Source of the DNA: Spirosoma terrae
Lineage (GTDB): Bacteria > Bacteroidota > Bacteroidia > Cytophagales > Spirosomataceae
Assembly: GCF_010435915.1 (NCBI RefSeq)
Contig: NZ_JAAFZH010000007.1
Span: 124,001 to 188,000 of the forward strand
Length of the DNA: 64,000 nucleotides
Reading direction: 5' to 3'
Positions 60,016 through 64,000 of the stretch are shown piece after piece. A program made the position numbers and the translations under genes. The notes beneath the pieces were generated by a model. The model was not told where the DNA came from and made no database searches. It was given only the letters and a program-made list of their open reading frames with translations. The stretch's first letter is position 1. Every line of letters begins with the position of its first letter.

Positions 60016-61302
60016 TTGGAACCGTACGCTTTACTCTTTGGTGCCCTGCTTGCTCTTGTTTTAGCAGGCTTTTTTTCTGCCGTCGAGATGGCTTACGTAT
60101 CAGTCAATCGATTATACTTTGAACTTCATAGCAAGCAAGGTCCGTTGGGTGAAAAACTCGTTTCGAGCTTCCTGAAGAATCCCATACTCTTTATCGGAAC
60201 AACGCTGACGATCAATACCTTATTTCTGGTATTATACTCCGTTTTAGGTGTAACGGCGTTAAATCCCCTTCTGATGCTTCTGTTGCCAGCTGATTGGTCA
60301 GATATGGAATTTGTCTTCATTCTGATTGAAACACTGGTTTTAACGATTATTTTTCTACCCGTCGCCGATTACGTCCCTAAAAGCCTTGCGCTCATTCACC
60401 CCGACCGCTTCCTGGAAGCGCTGGCGGTTCCTCTGTGGGTGATTTACAAAACCATAGCCCCACTTGTAAGACTTCTGGTTGGCACGGCCCGTTTCTTTAT
60501 TCAATACGTAATGGGGAAACGAAATCCAGAAATTCGGCCGGTTTTTGGACTGACCGATTTGAATCAATACCTACAACAACTCAATCAGAAAGCTACTCCC
60601 GAAGAAGAGTTAGAAATTGACACTCAGATTTTTAATAATGCTATTGAGTTTCGGGATATTCGCGTTCGTGATTGCCTCGTTCCCCGCACTGAAATCACGG
60701 CCATTGAAGTAGATGACTCCGTAGAAGATCTTCGGAATGCCTTTCAACACAGTGGCCACTCCAAGATCCTAATTTATCGGGATACGATTGACGATGTGAT
60801 TGGGTATTGCCACGCGCTGGCCTTGTTTAAAAAGCCAGCTACAGTTCAGGAGATCATTACGCCTATCCTTACCGTACCAGAAACCATGCCCGCTCAAGAC
60901 TTGTTGCTACGGTTTCTGTCGGAACGGAAAAGTCTGGCAGTTGTGGTTGATGAGTTTGGCGGCACAGCGGGTATCGTAAGTCTGGAAGATATGGTTGAGC
61001 AAATTTTCGGCGAAATTCAGGATGAATATGATACGAGCGAAGACTGGACCAATCAACAAATCGACGAAAACACCTGGTTGTTAAGCGCACGACACGAAAT
61101 CGACGACCTCAATTCGACCTATGGCTGGTCAATTCCAGAAGGTAGTTATGATACGTTGGGAGGGCTGATTCTGGCAACGAACGAAGATCTTCCTCAGGTT
61201 GGCGACGTTATTGAGTTCGCACCATTTACGTTCACGATCGTTTCCATGAACGGTTCCCGAATTGATACGGTTCGTGTTCGGCGCAACTCGGATGATGACT
61301 AG
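60016..61302 (+). CDS. CNNM/CorC family protein, GldE-like
   Basis: 428 residues, probably starting at the TTG at 60016, because the next ATG would cut the first helix. DUF21 domain (1-190; LLFGALLALVLAGFFSAVEMAYVSVNRL), CBS pair (about 215-330; ECLVPRTEITAIEVDD in the form DCLVPRTEITAIEVDD, and AVVVDEFGGTAGIVSLEDMVEQIFGEIQDEYD), CorC_HlyC domain to the end. The sequence resembles GldE of gliding Bacteroidota, but gldD is not next to it within the window. A second family member is at 37693. Role in ion transport or gliding is inference. Confidence 0.87.
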   Translation: MEPYALLFGALLALVLAGFFSAVEMAYVSVNRLYFELHSKQGPLGEKLVSSFLKNPILFIGTTLTINTLFLVLYSVLGVTALNPLLMLLLPADWSDMEFVFILIETLVLTIIFLPVADYVPKSLALIHPDRFLEALAVPLWVIYKTIAPLVRLLVGTARFFIQYVMGKRNPEIRPVFGLTDLNQYLQQLNQKATPEEELEIDTQIFNNAIEFRDIRVRDCLVPRTEITAIEVDDSVEDLRNAFQHSGHSKILIYRDTIDDVIGYCHALALFKKPATVQEIITPILTVPETMPAQDLLLRFLSERKSLAVVVDEFGGTAGIVSLEDMVEQIFGEIQDEYDTSEDWTNQQIDENTWLLSARHEIDDLNSTYGWSIPEGSYDTLGGLILATNEDLPQVGDVIEFAPFTFTIVSMNGSRIDTVRVRRNSDDD

Positions 61303-61307
61303 TTCTT

Positions 61308-63215
61308 TCAAACGGGTAAATACACGTCAAATGTAGCCCCTTCCTCTAACTGGCCCGTTGCCAGAATATTTCCACGATGGTTTTCAGCCACTCGGCGGCA
61401 AATAGCCAGTCCAACCCCCGTGCCTTCGTATTTCTGCCGATTATTCAGCCGTTGAAATACCTGAAAAATCTGTTCCGCGTATTTCTCTTCAAAACCGATG
61501 CCGTTATCGACGACACTAATCTTGTGATACGTTTGCCGGGGAATAAGGTCAGCAGGTTTTTCGGAGCCTGATACTAACTGATACGTGATATGAATGTCGA
61601 CAGGTCGTTCTGACGATCGAAATTTGAGTGCATTCAAGATCAAATTAGTGAATAGTTGGCGAAGCTGTGCCGGATCGCCCTTAACTAACGGCAGTGTGTC
61701 AATGCGCAGTACACCACCTACACTCGCAAGCTCGGCTTCAAGTTCCACTTTAATATCCCTGATCAGGATAGCCAGATTTATTGGCTGGAATGCATCTCGT
61801 TGCGTACCTACTTTCGAGTAGGTCAACACATCTTTGATCAGCGTAGACATTCGGGTAACCGCCGACAGCATTCGCCTGATAATATCGTTACCATAATCGC
61901 CTAGTTGTGTAGCGAACTGCGCCTGCAGAATGTCGCCGAAAGCCGTAAGCTTACGTAGCGGCTCCTGTAAATCATGACTGGCGATATACGCAAACTGCTT
62001 CAAATGTTCATTAGCATTATTCAGTTCCCGATTCGTTTGTTCAAGTTGTTGTTCGTAGGTTTTACGCCCGGTAATGTTTGTTGTTGTCAGTACAATACCA
62101 TCTTCCCACTTTAAAACCGACAGCTCGTACCAGCCGATCAGCGAGTCATAACTATACTCTTGTTCAAACCGAGTTGGCTTACCTGTTTCAACGACTTCCA
62201 CATACCGATCAAATAACTCGGTCTGGATCACATACGGGAAGAATTCTAGCATAGAATGGCCAATGGTTTCGTCATCGCTCCGCCCTAAAATCTGTCGATT
62301 CGCTTCATTCTGGGCAACGTAGTGAAAGTCGATAATTTTTCCTGTCTGCTCATCACGAACGGCTCTAAACGCAATGATAGCATTCGATGATCCATCCAGC
62401 ACAGACCGCAATAATTCGGCTTGCTGCTGATTGGCCAGTTCGGCTCGTTTAAGAGCCGTTACGTCCACAAACGTAACAATAACGCCATCGAGCAACGGGC
62501 GGGCCCTAATATTATACCAGCCATTATACCCTTCTGCGGGTAGATTTACGCCATTTATCCGAATGGGCTCACTCGTTTCAGCGACCTGGAGATACCAGCC
62601 TAACGTACCGTTTGATCGCGCATCGGGCCAGGTTTCGGTATATAATTCCCCAATCAAAGCTTCCTTGGAGCGTCTGGTCATCCGTTCGGCATTCGCGTTG
62701 ACGTGCGTTATCCGAAAGTCAACAATTCTACCTGCACTATCCCGAACTGACTCCATTACCGTAATGCCTGTTTGCGTATTATCGAGAATGGCCTGAAGCA
62801 ATTCGGTTTCGCTAGTCCGCGTAAGCTCAGCTTGTTTCTGGTCACTGATATCCGTCCAGGAAACTAATAAGCTATCTTCGTATCGGGCAAGCGATTGCGC
62901 TACCCAACGGTTGGTATTCGCCAGGTAATACTCAACATGCGTCGGCAGGCCGGTTTCAACCACCTGTTTATAGATGTCGAAAATGCCGCTGCACTCGCTT
63001 CCAGGATCGAGCGTCAGCATTGAAGTCGCTAATAGATCCTGCTGGGAAAAACCTATTAAGTCAACGGCCCGCCCATTACAACGGACAAACCGAAAATCCA
63101 CAATCCCTTTATTGTCATCTCGGATAGCGGTGCATAGCAGAACCCCGTTTAATGGGTTTTGAAATATACTCTCCAGCAACGTATTAGGAGGCTGAATGGG
63201 CAAATCCGTACTCAT
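61308..63215 (-). CDS. Sensor histidine kinase with three PAS domains
   Basis: 635 residues, no membrane helix, so cytoplasmic. Three homologous PAS domains (about 12-130, 135-260, 265-392) share blocks such as the opening LLESIFQNPLNG / LLQAILDNTQTG / LLRSVLDGSSNA and the form R(D)xxGxIVDFRxxxxNxxA. HisKA follows with His414 in ASHDLQEPLRKL, then HATPase (DNGIGFEEKYAEQIFQVFQRLN, GTGVGLAICRR). The repeated PAS units suggest internal duplication. No response regulator is adjacent, so it is an orphan kinase. The signal is unknown. Confidence 0.92.
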   Translation of the reverse strand: MSTDLPIQPPNTLLESIFQNPLNGVLLCTAIRDDNKGIVDFRFVRCNGRAVDLIGFSQQDLLATSMLTLDPGSECSGIFDIYKQVVETGLPTHVEYYLANTNRWVAQSLARYEDSLLVSWTDISDQKQAELTRTSETELLQAILDNTQTGITVMESVRDSAGRIVDFRITHVNANAERMTRRSKEALIGELYTETWPDARSNGTLGWYLQVAETSEPIRINGVNLPAEGYNGWYNIRARPLLDGVIVTFVDVTALKRAELANQQQAELLRSVLDGSSNAIIAFRAVRDEQTGKIIDFHYVAQNEANRQILGRSDDETIGHSMLEFFPYVIQTELFDRYVEVVETGKPTRFEQEYSYDSLIGWYELSVLKWEDGIVLTTTNITGRKTYEQQLEQTNRELNNANEHLKQFAYIASHDLQEPLRKLTAFGDILQAQFATQLGDYGNDIIRRMLSAVTRMSTLIKDVLTYSKVGTQRDAFQPINLAILIRDIKVELEAELASVGGVLRIDTLPLVKGDPAQLRQLFTNLILNALKFRSSERPVDIHITYQLVSGSEKPADLIPRQTYHKISVVDNGIGFEEKYAEQIFQVFQRLNNRQKYEGTGVGLAICRRVAENHRGNILATGQLEEGATFDVYLPV

Positions 63216-63371
63216 TTCTTAGGGCAACAGCTATATAAGTTAAATATCGACAATAACGGTAAACTTATTAAGAGAGCAAGCTACACACATATTAGTTAAC
63301 GGGCAAGTGCTATTTTCAGGATTATTTTTGGCCAGCTCCGAACAAATTAGGCGGGTGTGCCGTCATTTTCC

Positions 63372-63379
63372 TACTTTTG
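63372..63379 (+). promoter_or_regulatory. Probable -7 element for pyrE
   Basis: TACTTTTG fits TAnnTTTG, 22 nt before the GTG at 63402. No clear -33 box. The rest of 63216-63401 holds nothing that I can name. Confidence 0.5.
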
Positions 63380-63401
63380 AAACGACTACTTTTTACAACT
63401 C

Positions 63402-64000
63402 GTGAATTCATTATCAACTCAACAGGCTGTTGCCCGACATCTTCTTACTGTACAGGCCGTTCGTTTACAACCCGACCAACCATTCACCTGGAGTTCGGGC
63501 TGGAAATCACCGATTTACTGTGATAATCGTATTACGTTAGCCTATCCAGAGGTTCGCTCGTTTATCAAAAATGCACTCGCAGAACGTATCAGACAGGAAT
63601 TTCCCACTGTAGAGGTCATTGCTGGCGTAGCAACAGCCGGTATCCCTCAGGGCGTTTTAGTAGCCGATGCGCTGAATATTCCTTACTGCTACGTTCGCCC
63701 AGAACCTAAAGCTCATGGGATGGGCAAACAGATAGAGGGTCGTCTGGAAGCTGGTCAACGGGTGGTTGTTATCGAGGATTTGATTTCGACCGGTGGCAGT
63801 TCGCTTAAAGTTGTCGATGCACTTCGGGCCGCTGGTGCAGACGTACTAGGCATGGCCGCTATTTTCACCTATGGTTTTCCGATTGCTGCCCAGAATTTTG
63901 CCAGCAAAAACCTACCACTCGTTTGTCTGAGCGATTATAACGTTCTGTTAACGGAAGCTCAGGCACTCGATTATATTTCGGCCGATGCATTGGACTCGCT
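63402..64000 (+). CDS. pyrE: Orotate phosphoribosyltransferase, partial (3' end beyond right edge)
   Basis: Reads from a GTG at 63402 to the window edge without a stop, about 199 residues. Early residues LRPDQ-like (VRLQPDQPFTWSSGWKSPIYCDNRITLAYP) match the PyrE substrate loop; GVATAGIPQGVLVADAL and the PRPP-binding VVVIEDLISTGGSSLKVVDAL are clear. It joins orotate to PRPP in pyrimidine synthesis. GTG is chosen because it directly precedes the conserved start and has a -7 box 22 nt upstream. Only the last few residues should be missing. Confidence 0.93.
   Translation, partial: MNSLSTQQAVARHLLTVQAVRLQPDQPFTWSSGWKSPIYCDNRITLAYPEVRSFIKNALAERIRQEFPTVEVIAGVATAGIPQGVLVADALNIPYCYVRPEPKAHGMGKQIEGRLEAGQRVVVIEDLISTGGSSLKVVDALRAAGADVLGMAAIFTYGFPIAAQNFASKNLPLVCLSDYNVLLTEAQALDYISADALDS

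Noticed and set aside
1-64000. CRISPR arrays, insertion sequences, prophage, tRNA or rRNA genes
   Set aside because: No regularly spaced repeats, transposase or integrase frames, target-site duplications, or cloverleaf-like sequences were seen in any spacer.

Overview
The window reads as chromosomal DNA of a Bacteroidota bacterium, most likely of the order Cytophagales and close to Spirosoma. Evidence: a type IX secretion (Por) C-terminal sorting domain, BACON domains, a DUF3822 protein beside coaD, a GldE-like CNNM protein, a ccmB-C-D-E-F cytochrome c cluster, weak or absent Shine-Dalgarno sequences, and promoters of the Bacteroidota form TTTG-N18-21-TAnnTTTG (best cases at 993-1022, 8998-9030 and 54586-54615). 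There is no insertion sequence, prophage, CRISPR array, rRNA or tRNA that I can see. Base composition looks even and gene density is high (57 genes, spacers mostly under 300 bp). Both ends cut a gene: a PKD lipoprotein on the left and pyrE on the right.

Layout. 1-3562: PKD lipoprotein (partial), then a 7TM sensor kinase and LuxR-type response regulator. 3852-8947: leuS, a luciferase-like monooxygenase and a glycerophosphodiester phosphodiesterase lipoprotein. 9121-22131: sulfur assimilation in two operons. Operon 1 is tauE-like transporter, metZ-like sulfhydrylase, exported Gfo/Idh protein, cysH, cysD, a MntA/HepT-type nucleotidyltransferase/HEPN pair, and cysN. Operon 2 is siroheme sulfite reductase and cobA. 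Between them lies a secreted metalloprotease with BACON domains. 22332-24929: two SDR dehydrogenases and an AraC regulator. 25000-35247: cysteine desulfurase, MscS channel, thioredoxin-fold protein without cysteines, DUF2490, TPR protein, NAD-dependent epimerase, metG and DUF2264. 35467-44788: ABC exporter, CNNM/CorC protein, two NUDIX proteins, coaD, DUF3822, CBS protein, RecD-like helicase and DUF4126. 44865-50989: htpG, small lipoprotein, rhodanese, dapF, rplS, nnr and a 54-residue membrane protein. 51058-54447: feoB, feoA and a TSUP transporter. 54635-61302: ccmBCDEF and a GldE-like protein. 61308-64000: triple-PAS sensor kinase and pyrE.

How the genes work together. The sulfur genes give a route from sulfate to sulfide to homocysteine: CysDN makes APS, the CysH here is an APS-reductase type with the paired-cysteine iron-sulfur motif, so no APS kinase is needed. 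The siroheme reductase makes sulfide, CobA supplies the siroheme precursor, and the MetZ-like enzyme fixes sulfide.

The strongest lead for something undescribed is that the first genes of the two sulfur operons share a leader: a small hairpin with TTCAT in its loop, then about 27 nt later CTATTAnnTCnATAG, placed exactly 12 nt before the start codon in both. Added to this are a MNT/HEPN (toxin-antitoxin type) pair wired into the middle of the ATP-sulfurylase operon by overlapping start and stop codons, and a HEPN-like C-terminal domain on the sulfite reductase. Other points are a CxxxY-type CcmE, a G10 tract inside the catalytic motif of a phosphodiesterase, very long perfect palindromes in spacers, and an apparent excess of CTACGT in non-coding DNA. 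All coordinates, stems and motif counts were read by eye.
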